Assembly: GCF_016772275.1 (NCBI RefSeq)
Contig: NZ_CP065425.1
Span: 1,350,001 to 1,414,000 of the forward strand
DNA length: 64,000 nt
Source: Heyndrickxia vini
GTDB lineage: Bacteria; Bacillota; Bacilli; Bacillales; Bacillaceae_C
Direction: 5' to 3'
Positions 9,404 to 19,075 of this stretch are shown piece after piece. The position numbers and the translations under genes were made by a program. The first letter of the stretch is position 1. Every line of letters starts with the position of its first letter. Under the pieces are notes generated by a model, which worked only from the letters and a program-made list of their open reading frames with translations, was not told where the DNA came from and did no database searches.

Positions 9404-11272
9404 ATGGAAATATGTGCTCAGAACTTTATCTTATATTATAAATCTCGATTATTTGATATTATGGAAGATAAACTAGAAAAACGTATTGCTAATTGGATAT
9501 CCATTGTCGTTGATTGTTTAGACGTAACACATGCTGTTTATTATAAACCGCAACAAGAGAATAATAATCGGAATTGTTTTGAATATTCATTTTCTAATCA
9601 ACCATTCGACTTCCCAAAATGCATCTCTGCCAAAATGTTACATGCAATTTTTATCGAAGGTAATTATGTTGGTCGTGATATATTAAAAACGCTCCCAAAT
9701 TTAAGCCTATTTAATGCTGCCTTTCATTTAAAGTATAACGGGGTGGAAAAGGGTTATTTATTTCTTCGAGCTAATGAAGATAAAATAAGTGAATTAATTT
9801 CTCCGAATGCAAACTCTTTTATAGATGAAAGTGGAAAAGTCATACAAATCATTGAGAAGCAGTCGGATATTATTAATGAAGAGGGTAGATATAAAGAGCT
9901 TTTTCGCGTTACGGAAAAATTCCATTCCTCAATGGACGTAGATGTTGTCTTGAATGAAATCATTAAAGCGTTAAAAATAGTTTTTCCCAACTTTACATAT
10001 AATTTAATACTTTCGAATGATTTAAAACACGATAAAACGTTACCCATAAAAGAACTTCAATTCGATCATATTGATGGCACTGTCATGGATTCATATGTAA
10101 GTGGTGAAATAAGAATTGAAAAAAGATGTTCTGAAAATCATACGATATTATACGCCCCACTCTGCGGAAAACAAGGGGTATATGGTGTGTTGGAGGTTGT
10201 TACTTACGCCTCGTTTGTTTTTCAAAATAGTGAGGTTGAATTCATACGATTACTTGCAAATACTGGTGGCAGTGCATTTGAAAATGCCAAATTATATGAA
10301 CAATCGCAAACATTAATTGGGGATTTACAACTAATCAATGATACCTCCCATCGATTAAACTCATCAACTAGCTTGGACGAAACCATTCAATTTTTAAAAT
10401 CACAAATAAAAAAATCATTTAAAACAGAAGATATTGGATTTGTTCTAATTAAGGATAGCGAGTTTACTATTCTCGACGGGAGCAACAGGATTTTTCATTC
10501 AGAGGAAGGGAAGAAGTGTGTAGAATTTATTGCGGATAATATTCGAGTGAAGAATGAGGCCATTTTATATAGTAATATCCAGAATCAGTTGGCAGATGAA
10601 ACAATCCCTTTTTCATCATTAATGGCCGTTCCAATGATTGAGAGTGATAGTTTAAAAGGTTTCTGCATTGTTTCGCACAGTATCCCCTATTTTTTCACGT
10701 TTGATATGTTTAAATTATTTCAATCATTAATTCATCATTCTACATTGGCAATTACAAATTCAATGTTAAGAGAAGAGTTAGAACGGATGGTCATCACTGA
10801 TCATTTAACACAGCTATTTGCTAAAGGTTTTCTTAATGATGAAATTAAACAATCGATGGAAAAAGATGAGGAAGGTACCTTCATTTTACTCGATATTGAT
10901 AATTTCAAAAAGGTAAATGATACTTTTGGACATCAAACGGGGGATGAAATTCTCGTTCAAGTGGCTAACATTATTCAACAAAATATTCGTACTTCAGACA
11001 TAGGTGCACGTTGGGGAGGAGAAGAACTGGCCATCTATCTTCCAGGAGCTTCATTGAAAACGGGATCTCAAGTTGCCCACCGTTTAGTGGAAGCAGTTTA
11101 TAAAAACACCAATCCCAAAATTACCGTTTCTTGCGGTGTTTCCTACTGGAATAAGAAAAGAGAAGATCGAGTAGAAAGCCTCTTTAACCGTGCAGATATC
11201 GGCCTTTATCATGCAAAAGAACGTGGGAAAAATCGAGTAGTCATTAAAGAGGAGAATAGGATAATTATTTAG
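9404..11272 (+). CDS. GAF-domain diguanylate cyclase-like protein (YtrP-like)
   Basis: 622 residues from the ATG at 9404, which is preceded by AGGTGA; an ATG six codons earlier (9386) is a weaker choice. No membrane segment. The N-terminal two thirds look like two GAF-type sensor domains (roughly 170-300 and 320-455). The C-terminal GGDEF domain (about 460-615) contains DIDNFKKVNDTFGH, the active-site loop GARWGGEELAI and CGVSYWNKK. GGEEL in place of GGDEF is common in active diguanylate cyclases, so synthesis of cyclic di-GMP is plausible, with signal input through the GAF domains. Same neighbourhood as B. subtilis ytrP. Monocistronic, followed by a hairpin terminator. Confidence 0.85.
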   Translation: MEICAQNFILYYKSRLFDIMEDKLEKRIANWISIVVDCLDVTHAVYYKPQQENNNRNCFEYSFSNQPFDFPKCISAKMLHAIFIEGNYVGRDILKTLPNLSLFNAAFHLKYNGVEKGYLFLRANEDKISELISPNANSFIDESGKVIQIIEKQSDIINEEGRYKELFRVTEKFHSSMDVDVVLNEIIKALKIVFPNFTYNLILSNDLKHDKTLPIKELQFDHIDGTVMDSYVSGEIRIEKRCSENHTILYAPLCGKQGVYGVLEVVTYASFVFQNSEVEFIRLLANTGGSAFENAKLYEQSQTLIGDLQLINDTSHRLNSSTSLDETIQFLKSQIKKSFKTEDIGFVLIKDSEFTILDGSNRIFHSEEGKKCVEFIADNIRVKNEAILYSNIQNQLADETIPFSSLMAVPMIESDSLKGFCIVSHSIPYFFTFDMFKLFQSLIHHSTLAITNSMLREELERMVITDHLTQLFAKGFLNDEIKQSMEKDEEGTFILLDIDNFKKVNDTFGHQTGDEILVQVANIIQQNIRTSDIGARWGGEELAIYLPGASLKTGSQVAHRLVEAVYKNTNPKITVSCGVSYWNKKREDRVESLFNRADIGLYHAKERGKNRVVIKEENRIII

Positions 11273-11294
11273 AGCCCCTTTAGGGCTCTTTATT
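11271..11294. terminator. Terminator between the GGDEF gene and the converging fRMsr gene
   Basis: AGAGCCC (11271-11277) pairs with GGGCTCT (11283-11289), followed by TTATTCTT. Confidence 0.75.
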
Positions 11295-11295
11295 C

Positions 11296-11775
11296 TTATA
11301 AATATGTCTCCAAAATTTCAACAAATTCTTTCAAGTGTATTTCGTCTGTCTCATCAAATCGATTTGTTTCCGGACTATCAATATCTAAAACGCCAATGAC
11401 TGAATCGTTTTTAATGATAGGAATGACGATTTCTGATTGTGATGCAGAGTCACATGCAATATGTCCGGGAAATTGATTTACATCAGACACTCTTAATGTT
11501 TTTCTTTCTTGAACAGCTGTCCCGCAAACACCTCTACCAATTGGAATTCGAACACATGCTGGCAATCCTTGAAAAGGACCTAGTATTAGTTCGTTCCCTT
11601 CCATTAAATAAAAGCCAACCCAATTAATACGCTCTAGAAATTGGTTCAGTAGTGCAGAAGCATTACTTAAATTAGCGATTTGATTGGGTTCGTCTTCGAT
11701 TAATGCCTTTAGCTGCTTTTTTACTAATGCATACTGATCTGATCGTGTTCCATCATATTTTGTCGAATGAAACAT
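11296..11775 (-). CDS. Free methionine-(R)-sulfoxide reductase, GAF-type (YtsP)
   Basis: 159 residues, a single GAF domain. It reduces free L-methionine-(R)-sulfoxide in the cytoplasm using thioredoxin-type electrons. The three family cysteines are present in ACVRIPIGRGVCG and HIACDSASQSE (C74, C84, C108 from the chosen start), with the 10- and 24-residue spacing of E. coli fRMsr. The start is the ATG at 11775 (MFHSTKYDG) with AAGGTG six bases before it; the GTG three codons upstream is part of that ribosome site. Convergent with the GGDEF gene and divergent from refZ, as in B. subtilis. Confidence 0.92.
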   Translation of the reverse strand: MFHSTKYDGTRSDQYALVKKQLKALIEDEPNQIANLSNASALLNQFLERINWVGFYLMEGNELILGPFQGLPACVRIPIGRGVCGTAVQERKTLRVSDVNQFPGHIACDSASQSEIVIPIIKNDSVIGVLDIDSPETNRFDETDEIHLKEFVEILETYL

Positions 11776-11962
11776 ATAATTCACCTTATTTCTACAATTT
11801 ATTTTCTTAAACGCTAAATCTTGTTGATAATGTCGATATTTCCTTAAAGGGAAAGCTTGCTATGAACAAGAAATAATATAAATGAATAGATCACTACCTG
11901 AATTACTTGTAGCATAAATATTTTTATTATTCAAGAAAAAAAGATTGATATGGGGTGTATTT

Positions 11963-12601
11963 ATGGTAAATAGAAAAAGTTCGACTAAGGATACAATAGT
12001 AGACGCGGCGATTCTTTTATTCAATATAAAAGGTTTTGATGGAACATCTATTCGAGATATTGCGAAAAAGGCAAAAGTAAATCCGGCCAATATATCGTAT
12101 TATTTTGAAGGTAAACAAGGCTTGCTTGAAAAATGTTTAATTCAATTTTTCGAAGTGTATCTTGAATTTTTAGAAGAAGAAGTAAATTTATTACGATATG
12201 ACCGTCCTGACTATTGTATGAAACGAGCAGTGTATAAAATTTTAGCTTTTCAAAGCAAGAACCATCATCTGGCACGCTTTGTTTGGAGGGAAGTATCAAT
12301 TGATTCACAGATTGTCCGTGAAATAACTTCATCATATTTAATGAAGGAAAGGTTTTTATACAAAAAGTTAATCGAAGCAATCATACCCGCTCAATCTCAT
12401 TTCGATTCAAATATAGGTTATTTAATTATACAGTTAAGAAGCCTTATGACGATGCCATTTTTGAATAGTCAATATATAAGAGAGGTGTGGAACTTATTCC
12501 CACAAGAAAGTTATTTCGTAGAAAAATATTATGAACAAATTGATGAATGGATCGAAACATCCATCATAAATCATTCAAGAAAAATTAATATTCCAATTTA
12601 G
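11963..12601 (+). CDS. refZ: RefZ, TetR-like forespore DNA-binding regulator of FtsZ
   Basis: 212 residues. An N-terminal TetR-type helix-turn-helix (about 6-55, with DTIVDAAILLFNIKGFDGTS) is followed by an all-helical C-terminal domain. In B. subtilis RefZ (YttP) binds sites near the origin and helps position the polar septum at sporulation. The same neighbours (fRMsr before, ezrA after) and the conserved stretches FVWREVSIDSQIVREI and SYLMKERF support the assignment. I chose the ATG at 11963, five bases after GGGGTG, over a TTG at 11945. Ended by a hairpin. Confidence 0.85.
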   Translation: MVNRKSSTKDTIVDAAILLFNIKGFDGTSIRDIAKKAKVNPANISYYFEGKQGLLEKCLIQFFEVYLEFLEEEVNLLRYDRPDYCMKRAVYKILAFQSKNHHLARFVWREVSIDSQIVREITSSYLMKERFLYKKLIEAIIPAQSHFDSNIGYLIIQLRSLMTMPFLNSQYIREVWNLFPQESYFVEKYYEQIDEWIETSIINHSRKINIPI

Positions 12602-12636
12602 CAGCTCTGAATATTTCCTCGGAGTTGTTTTTTTTC
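12602..12636 (+). terminator. Terminator of refZ
   Basis: CAGCTCTGA (12602-12610) pairs with TCGGAGTTG (12619-12627), followed by eight T. Confidence 0.8.
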
Positions 12637-12778
12637 TATAAATACCAAGAAAAATGTTGAATTTAATAGTCAAAAATTGTCGTTACATGGTATCATAAAT
12701 ACTACATACTAAAATAAGTAAAATCAAATCGATTAATTAAAAATATAGATCAGTTTTGGACGGAACAGGGGGCTTACG

Positions 12779-14473
12779 ATGGTTTTAGTCATCGGTGCAA
12801 TCGTAATTGTACTCATATTCTTAGTATTTGGATTTATTACGAGAAAGAAATATTATAAAGAGATTGATAAATTAGAAGCTTGGAAAATCGATATAATGAA
12901 TCGCCCAGTCGTTGACGAGTTGGGAAAAGTAAAGCAGCTAAACATGACAGGTGAAACGGAAGAATTATTTGAAAGATGGAGAAAATCCTGGGATGATATT
13001 GTTGCTGTTGAACTTCCAGATATTGAGGATTTTCTTTTTGACTCCGAAGAATTTACAGATAAGTTCCGTTTTAAAAAAGCAAAAGAATCGAATTTGAAAA
13101 TCGAAACCATTTTAACGAACGTGGAAGGTAAGATCGAATCGATTTTGGCGGAATTAAGAGATTTAATTGGCAGTGAAGAAGAAAGCCGCGTTGAAATGGA
13201 AGAATTGAGTAACAAGTATAAAATGATAAAAAAGACGCTATTAATTGAGCGGCATGTATATGGTAAGTCCATTCAAAATTTAGAAATGAAACTGGATGCT
13301 ATTTCTGCAAAATTTCATCATTTTACCGAACTGACAGGGAACGGAGATTACCTCAAAGGAAGGGAAGTAATCATTGTTGTAAAGGATGAAGTGCAAATAT
13401 TAATTGAGAAAGTTGCAAAAATCCCAGAATTAATTACCGAAGTAACATCAATACTCCCTTCACAATTGAATGAAATAGACGAAGGGTATAAAGAAATGAA
13501 GGAACAAGGATTTATTTTGGATCATCTCCAAATAGATAAGGAAATAGAAAGCTTAAGGAAATCCTTGCAAACATATGAGGAATTATTGGAAAAAACAGAT
13601 GTTAATGAAGTAGATACCGGAATAGCTGAACTAAAGGAAAAGATAGATATTCTTTATGAACTTTTGGAAAAAGAAGTGAACGCGAAACACTTTATACTTA
13701 AGCATCATGAGAATACAAAAGATGAATTAACTTTGGTTAAGGAAACTAATGAAAAAATGAAAGAGGAAACGAATTTTGTTAAACAAAGTTATCAACTATT
13801 AGAAGGGGAGCTTGAAATCCCTAATAGTCTTGATAAACAACTTGGAAAATTAATTAAAAGATTTAATACACTTGAAGTAAAAATAATTGATGATGGTTCT
13901 GCATATACCATTTTAAGTGACGAATTAACCGAAATTCGTGACGCAATTGAGAAAGTAAAAGAAGATCAGAAAGAATTTACACTACATCTACAAAATTTAC
14001 GAAAAGATGAACTAGATGCACGAGAAAAATTAACTGAATTAAAAAAGAAAACGAGTGATGCATTAAAAATCATTTCAAAAAGCAATATTCCCGGTCTACC
14101 AAATGATTTTGAACTATTTATGGAACAAGTTCATGAAAACATTCAAGATGTTTTTAAAAGCTTAAATGAGAAGCCTTTAAATATTAAAGCAATTCAGAAC
14201 TACTTACAGGAAGCGATAAATGCGGTTGATGGATTATATGAAAAAACGATAGAACTTGTAGAAACTGTGGTGTTAGTCGAAAAAGTCATTCAGTATGGAA
14301 ATCGTTATCGTGCACGTAACCCGAAATTAGCTGAAGGATTGAGGCAAGCTGAAGAATATTTTAGAAGCTACGACTACCATTTAGCATTAGAGGAAGCTGC
14401 AACTGCTGTAGAAGAAGTTGAGCCGGGAGCATTGAAAAATATTGAAGAAATGATTAATCAAGAGGTAATATAG
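12779..14473 (+). CDS. ezrA: Septation ring regulator EzrA
   Basis: 564 residues: one N-terminal membrane segment (about 2-20) and then an almost entirely coiled-coil cytoplasmic body of spectrin-like repeats. EzrA is a negative regulator of FtsZ ring assembly that also takes part in division. The conserved C-terminal patch IQYGNRYRARNPKL, corresponding to the QNR region needed for midcell localisation, is present near 500-515. The ATG follows AGGGGG. Located between refZ and nifZ as in B. subtilis. Monocistronic with its own terminator. Confidence 0.96.
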   Translation: MVLVIGAIVIVLIFLVFGFITRKKYYKEIDKLEAWKIDIMNRPVVDELGKVKQLNMTGETEELFERWRKSWDDIVAVELPDIEDFLFDSEEFTDKFRFKKAKESNLKIETILTNVEGKIESILAELRDLIGSEEESRVEMEELSNKYKMIKKTLLIERHVYGKSIQNLEMKLDAISAKFHHFTELTGNGDYLKGREVIIVVKDEVQILIEKVAKIPELITEVTSILPSQLNEIDEGYKEMKEQGFILDHLQIDKEIESLRKSLQTYEELLEKTDVNEVDTGIAELKEKIDILYELLEKEVNAKHFILKHHENTKDELTLVKETNEKMKEETNFVKQSYQLLEGELEIPNSLDKQLGKLIKRFNTLEVKIIDDGSAYTILSDELTEIRDAIEKVKEDQKEFTLHLQNLRKDELDAREKLTELKKKTSDALKIISKSNIPGLPNDFELFMEQVHENIQDVFKSLNEKPLNIKAIQNYLQEAINAVDGLYEKTIELVETVVLVEKVIQYGNRYRARNPKLAEGLRQAEEYFRSYDYHLALEEAATAVEEVEPGALKNIEEMINQEVI

Positions 14474-14508
14474 AACGAATGCGCTTTTCGCATTCGTTTT
14501 TGTTTTTC
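14473..14508 (+). terminator. Terminator of ezrA
   Basis: AACGAATGCG pairs with CGCATTCGTT (14474-14498), followed by a T-rich stretch. Confidence 0.85.
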
Positions 14509-14614
14509 AGTAAGGAAGAGTAGCGATTCCTTCCATTTTCAATTTTCTTATCCTATGTTATGATTTATCATTGGAATGTACTAATAAGATGACATATTTG
14601 AAGGTGTTTAATAA

Positions 14615-15766
14615 ATGATTTATTTTGATAATAGTGCGACAACGAAGCCATATGATGAGGTGATTGATACATTTGCAAAAGTGTCAAAGGAATACTACGC
14701 AAATCCTTCCTCTCTTCATAATTTTGGCGGGAAAGTAGAAACTTTAGTAAACCAAGCTAGAAAGCAAATTTCAAATCTGTTACATGTAAAGGATAATGAA
14801 ATATATTTTACATCTGGTGGAACGGAAGGAAATAATTTAGCAATTAAGGGCACAGCTTTACAGTATCGTTCTCGTGGAAATCATATTATAACGACGAGGG
14901 TAGAACATCCTTCCGTATACGAAGCATGTGAACAGCTTAGTAAATTAGGTTTTGAAATTACGTATTTACCGGTAAATGAATCTGGACAAGTTGACATTCA
15001 AGAACTTAAATCTTCCATTAAGGACAATACGATACTCGTTTCGGTTATGCATGTAAATAATGAAATGGGGGCAGTTCAGCCAATTGAAGAAATTGGGGAC
15101 CTTTTGTCAAATTACCCAAAAATCATATTTCATGTTGATCATGTTCAAGGAATTGGGAAGGTTCCTTTACATCTTCATCAAGCAAAAGTTGATTTATGTT
15201 CAATCTCTGCTCATAAATTCCATGGTTTAAAAGGAAGTGGCGCTCTCTTTATACGTGACGGACTACGTATTTCGCCATTATTTTCGGGTGGAAACCAGGA
15301 AAATAAAGTACGAAGTGGTACGGAGAATGTCAGTGGAATTGTAACGATGGCGAAAGCACTCCGTTTAACCGAAGAGAAACGTAAGCAAAAAGGTACAGAC
15401 ATGTTGATGATAAGGGATTATTTAATCTCAAACTTAAAAGAACAGTCTGCCATTAAAGTGAACACGAATCCATCAACATCCGCTCCTCATATTGTTAATT
15501 TTTCTGCAATTGGTTTAAAGGGAGAAGTCATTGTTCACGCTTTAGAAGCTGAAAATATTTATGTGTCTACGACCAGTGCTTGTTCATCTAAACAAAAATC
15601 GATAAGCAGAACACTGCATGCGATGGGAGTCACAGATGAAGAAGCGATAGGAGCTGTTCGAATAAGTTTATCTTATGACAATACAATGGATGAAGCAAAA
15701 ATATTTATAACAAAATTAGAAAGAATATTAACCAAACTGTATGAAGTAGTGGGGGATACAAAATGA
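14615..15766 (+). CDS. nifZ: Cysteine desulfurase NifZ (IscS-like, partner of ThiI)
   Basis: 383 residues, class V aminotransferase fold. The PLP lysine is in SAHKFHGLKGSG (K201) and the persulfide cysteine in TTSACSSKQ (C323). It takes sulfur from cysteine and passes it on as a persulfide. The stop overlaps the thiI start as ATGA (15763-15766). The pair therefore supplies sulfur for 4-thiouridine in tRNA, as B. subtilis NifZ (YtbJ)-ThiI does. ATG preceded by AAGGTG. Confidence 0.94.
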   Translation: MIYFDNSATTKPYDEVIDTFAKVSKEYYANPSSLHNFGGKVETLVNQARKQISNLLHVKDNEIYFTSGGTEGNNLAIKGTALQYRSRGNHIITTRVEHPSVYEACEQLSKLGFEITYLPVNESGQVDIQELKSSIKDNTILVSVMHVNNEMGAVQPIEEIGDLLSNYPKIIFHVDHVQGIGKVPLHLHQAKVDLCSISAHKFHGLKGSGALFIRDGLRISPLFSGGNQENKVRSGTENVSGIVTMAKALRLTEEKRKQKGTDMLMIRDYLISNLKEQSAIKVNTNPSTSAPHIVNFSAIGLKGEVIVHALEAENIYVSTTSACSSKQKSISRTLHAMGVTDEEAIGAVRISLSYDNTMDEAKIFITKLERILTKLYEVVGDTK

Positions 15767-16971
15767 AATATGATCGTATATTAATTAGATATGGAGAATT
15801 GTCAACAAAAGGGAAAAATAGAAATCATTTTATCACCCATTTGAAAAGAAATATCCGCGGGGTTCTTAAAGAATTTAAAGATATTAGCATACAAGGCGGA
15901 CATGATCGGATGTTTATTTTGCTAAACGGTGAAGATAGTGAACCGATTATGGAAGAATTGTCAAAAGTATTCGGTATTCAATCATTCAGTTTAGCAGTGA
16001 AAACGGAAAAACAAATTGAAGAAATGAAGGAAGTTGGTTTAACCCTTGTTAAACAACTTTACCATGAGGGTGCTACATTTAAGGTTTCTACAAGACGTGG
16101 TGATAAATCATTTGAATTGGATACAAATGATATAAACCAAGCGATTGGAGCATATATTCTTACCAATCTCGAAGGAATCAAGGTTAATGTGAAAAATCCG
16201 GATATAAACCTTATCGTTGATGTCAGAAGTGATGGCGTTTATATGTCGAGTGAAATTATCCGTGGTGCAGGTGGCTTACCGGTAGGTTCCTCAGGGAAAG
16301 CGATGCTTATGCTTTCAGGAGGAATTGATAGTCCCGTGGCAGGATATTTAACGATGAAAAGAGGAGTGAAAGTGGAAGCTGTTCATTTCCACAGCCCTCC
16401 ATTTACGAGTGAACGTGCGAAGCAAAAAGCGATTGATCTTGCACAAAAAATGGCAGGATATAATGGCTTTGTTAAAATGCATGTTGTTCCATTTACAAAA
16501 ATACAAGAAATCATTCATAAGCAAATTCCTGAAGGCTATTCTATGACAGCAACGAGAAGAATGATGCTTCGAATTACTGACGAAATTAGACGTATGAATA
16601 ATGGCTTAGCTATTGTTACGGGGGAAAGCCTTGGTCAGGTTGCGAGTCAAACATTAGAAAGTATGATTGCAATTAACGACGTGACTGCTACTCCAATTCT
16701 ACGTCCATTAATTTCAATGGATAAGCTGGAAATTATTGATATAGCTAAACAAATTGATACATTTGAAATATCTAATTTGCCATACGAGGATTGTTGTACA
16801 ATCTTTACACCTCCAGCACCAAAAACTCGGCCAAAATTAGATAAAATGCAGTACTTTGAAAGTAAAGTGGATTTTGAATCGCTAATTCAAGAGGCAGTCC
16901 AAAATGTAGAAACAATCATTGTTTCTTCCGAAAATAAGAGCCGTGAAGATGCCTTTTCTGATTTACTATAA
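15763..16971 (+). CDS. thiI: tRNA 4-thiouridine synthetase ThiI
   Basis: 402 residues: N-terminal ferredoxin-like and THUMP domains (about 1-165) and a PP-loop ATPase domain with SGGIDSP (185-191). There is no C-terminal rhodanese domain, the usual short form in Bacillus, which relies on its dedicated desulfurase NifZ encoded just before it. It adenylates and thiolates U8 of tRNA; a thiazole role is not required for this form. A conserved cysteine pair is visible in YEDCCTIFTPP. Four-base overlap with nifZ. Confidence 0.96.
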   Translation: MKYDRILIRYGELSTKGKNRNHFITHLKRNIRGVLKEFKDISIQGGHDRMFILLNGEDSEPIMEELSKVFGIQSFSLAVKTEKQIEEMKEVGLTLVKQLYHEGATFKVSTRRGDKSFELDTNDINQAIGAYILTNLEGIKVNVKNPDINLIVDVRSDGVYMSSEIIRGAGGLPVGSSGKAMLMLSGGIDSPVAGYLTMKRGVKVEAVHFHSPPFTSERAKQKAIDLAQKMAGYNGFVKMHVVPFTKIQEIIHKQIPEGYSMTATRRMMLRITDEIRRMNNGLAIVTGESLGQVASQTLESMIAINDVTATPILRPLISMDKLEIIDIAKQIDTFEISNLPYEDCCTIFTPPAPKTRPKLDKMQYFESKVDFESLIQEAVQNVETIIVSSENKSREDAFSDLL

Positions 16972-17020
16972 TTTATTGGATAACTCTATATTTATAAGGA
17001 ACAATTACCAATCAATAATT

Positions 17021-17055
17021 TGAATGAAGGTATGTGTTTTCGCACACTCTATACT
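17021..17055 (+). promoter_or_regulatory. Possible sigma-G-type promoter of the SASP gene
   Basis: TGAATG at 17021-17026 and CACACTC at 17043-17049 resemble sigma-G elements (TGMATA and CATWHTA). The spacer of 16 is short, and CTATACT just downstream is an alternative -10. Weak evidence; the gene type makes forespore expression likely. Confidence 0.3.
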
Positions 17056-17074
17056 CACAAGGAGGTGAAAACAC

Positions 17075-17269
17075 ATGCCGAACAATAATCAATTAGTAGC
17101 ACCTGGTGCAGAACAAGCACTTGATCAAATGAAATACGAAATTGCTCAAGAATTTGGTGTAAATCTTGGAGCAGACACAACTTCACGCGCTAACGGTTCT
17201 GTTGGTGGTGAAATTACAAAACGCCTAGTATCTATGGCTGAACAACAACTTGGTGGTTTCCAACATTAA
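17075..17269 (+). CDS. Alpha/beta-type small acid-soluble spore protein
   Basis: 64 residues with the family layout: asparagine/glutamine-rich start, the germination protease region [10 protein letters not shown], a [21 protein letters not shown] core and MAEQQLGG at the end. These proteins coat and protect spore DNA and are degraded at germination. Preceded by a very strong AAGGAGGTGA. Position between thiI and the acyl-CoA ligase matches B. subtilis sspA, but paralogues are too alike to fix the letter. Confidence 0.96.
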   Translation: MPNNNQLVAPGAEQALDQMKYEIAQEFGVNLGADTTSRANGSVGGEITKRLVSMAEQQLGGFQH

Positions 17270-17287
17270 TTAAATAATATGGCTAAG

Positions 17288-17314
17288 GGAAGCGGGATAG
17301 TCCGCTTCCTTTTT
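17288..17314 (+). terminator. Terminator of the SASP gene
   Basis: GGAAGCGG pairs with CCGCTTCC (17288-17309), followed by five T. Confidence 0.9.
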
Positions 17315-17401
17315 ACGTATAATACCCTCCTTTGTTATTACTATTTAAAATTTTTGAATTATTTAGTATAATAGAACTAACTTTTTCGAGGAGGTATTAC
17401 A

Positions 17402-18982
17402 ATGAAGCGTGAAGATCTATTAGCACCTAAAGAATACAATATTGTAGAAGAAGTAGAAAAATATGCAGCCAATCAAGACAAGGTAGCAATTAAATGGGAA
17501 AATGATTTAGGAGAAACGAAAAAAATTACATATAAAGAATTAATTAAGAGAGTTAATCAAATTGGGAACGTTTTCTTAGAAAGCGGACTTCAAAAAGGGG
17601 ATACGATACTTATTATCGTTCCAAGATTAATCGAAGCATATGAAGTATATCTTGCAGCACTTAAGACTGGCATGGTTGTCATACCTAGTTCCGAAATGTT
17701 AAAAACAAAAGATTTACAATATAGAATACAGCATGGGGATGTAAAAGGGATTGTTTCTTATTATCCTTACATTAATCAATTTGAAGAAGTAGTTGAATCT
17801 CATCCATTAAAACGATTTGTAATAGGAAAAGAGATCAGTAATTGGTTATATTTAAATGATTTAGCAGATAAAGCAAGTGACTCTCTTGAAATTACTCGGA
17901 CTTCTAAAGATGATATGGCTTTTCTATCTTATACTTCTGGAACAACTGGTAATCCAAAAGGTGTCGTCCATACTCATGGATGGGGCTATGCCCATTTACG
18001 TACAGCAGCCCCACACTGGCTTTGTATTAATGAAAATGACACGGTTTGGGCCACTGCAGGTCCAGGGTGGCAAAAGTGGATTTGGAGTCCTTTCTTATCT
18101 GTTCTTGGATCGGGAGCAACTGGCTTTGTTTATAATGGGAAATTTGATCCGAAGACATACTTAAGCTTACTTGATAAACATGAAGTGAATGTATTGTGCT
18201 GTACACCTACAGAATATAGATTAATGGCAAAAGTGGATAATCTATCTGACTACCGATTAAAACATATTCATAGTGCAGTATCTGCCGGTGAACCATTAAA
18301 TCGGGAAGTCATTGAGACATTCCAAAAATATTTTAATATTATAGTTCGTGATGGTTATGGTCAAACGGAAAATACATTATTAGTTGGAATTACAAAAGAT
18401 ATGGAATTGAAACCTGGCTCAATGGGCAAACCGACCCCAGGTAATAGGGTAGAAGTAATTAATGAACATGGATTACCTTGTCAAGTAGGAGAAGTGGGAG
18501 ATATTGCCGTTCACATCGAAACACCCGCTTTATTCAAAAATTATTATAAAGATCCGGAAAGAACCGCGATGCAATTTCGAGGTGATTATTATGTAACAGG
18601 TGACAAGGCAAAAATGGATGAAGAAGGGTATTTGTGGTTTGAAGGACGTGGGGATGATATTATTATCAGTTCCGGATATACCATTGGACCTTTTGAAGTG
18701 GAAGATGCACTTGTTAAACATCCGGATGTAAAGGAATGTGCAGTTGTTGCTAGCCCAGATGAAGTTCGGGGGAATATTGTAAAAGCTTTTGTCGTTTTAC
18801 AGGATGGAGTAGACCCTAAGAAGCCTGACTTAATCAAGTCCTTGCAGAATCATGTAAAAGATTTAACAGCACCATACAAATATCCTCGTGAAATCGAATT
18901 TATTCAGGAATTACCGAAGACAACATCGGGAAAAATTCGTCGAATTGAACTTCGGCAACAGGAATTGGAAAAAATTAAATAG
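17402..18982 (+). CDS. AMP-forming acyl-CoA synthetase (YtcI-like)
   Basis: 526 residues, same superfamily as AcsA at 1987-3705 but only moderately similar. Motifs: P-loop YTSGTTGNPKG (177-187), GYGQTENT, hinge GRGDDIIISSGYTIGPFEVE, and C-terminal PKTTSGKIRR with the catalytic lysine near 511, so it should be active and could be controlled by lysine acylation. In the same place B. subtilis has ytcI, annotated as an acyl/acetate-CoA ligase; the true substrate (acetate, propionate or medium-chain acid) cannot be read from sequence. Strong GAGGAGG ribosome site. Confidence 0.88.
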   Translation: MKREDLLAPKEYNIVEEVEKYAANQDKVAIKWENDLGETKKITYKELIKRVNQIGNVFLESGLQKGDTILIIVPRLIEAYEVYLAALKTGMVVIPSSEMLKTKDLQYRIQHGDVKGIVSYYPYINQFEEVVESHPLKRFVIGKEISNWLYLNDLADKASDSLEITRTSKDDMAFLSYTSGTTGNPKGVVHTHGWGYAHLRTAAPHWLCINENDTVWATAGPGWQKWIWSPFLSVLGSGATGFVYNGKFDPKTYLSLLDKHEVNVLCCTPTEYRLMAKVDNLSDYRLKHIHSAVSAGEPLNREVIETFQKYFNIIVRDGYGQTENTLLVGITKDMELKPGSMGKPTPGNRVEVINEHGLPCQVGEVGDIAVHIETPALFKNYYKDPERTAMQFRGDYYVTGDKAKMDEEGYLWFEGRGDDIIISSGYTIGPFEVEDALVKHPDVKECAVVASPDEVRGNIVKAFVVLQDGVDPKKPDLIKSLQNHVKDLTAPYKYPREIEFIQELPKTTSGKIRRIELRQQELEKIK

Positions 18983-18991
18983 ATAACAATG

Positions 18992-19030
18992 ACAGATAGC
19001 AAAATAAGCTATCTGTTCTTTATATTTTTA
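18992..19030 (+). terminator. Terminator of the ytcI-like gene
   Basis: ACAGATAGC (18992-19000) pairs with GCTATCTGT (19008-19016), followed by a T-rich tract. Confidence 0.75.
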
Positions 19031-19075
19031 GCTTGAAAACATTCATATATAATCTTAAGAATTGAGGCGCATTAT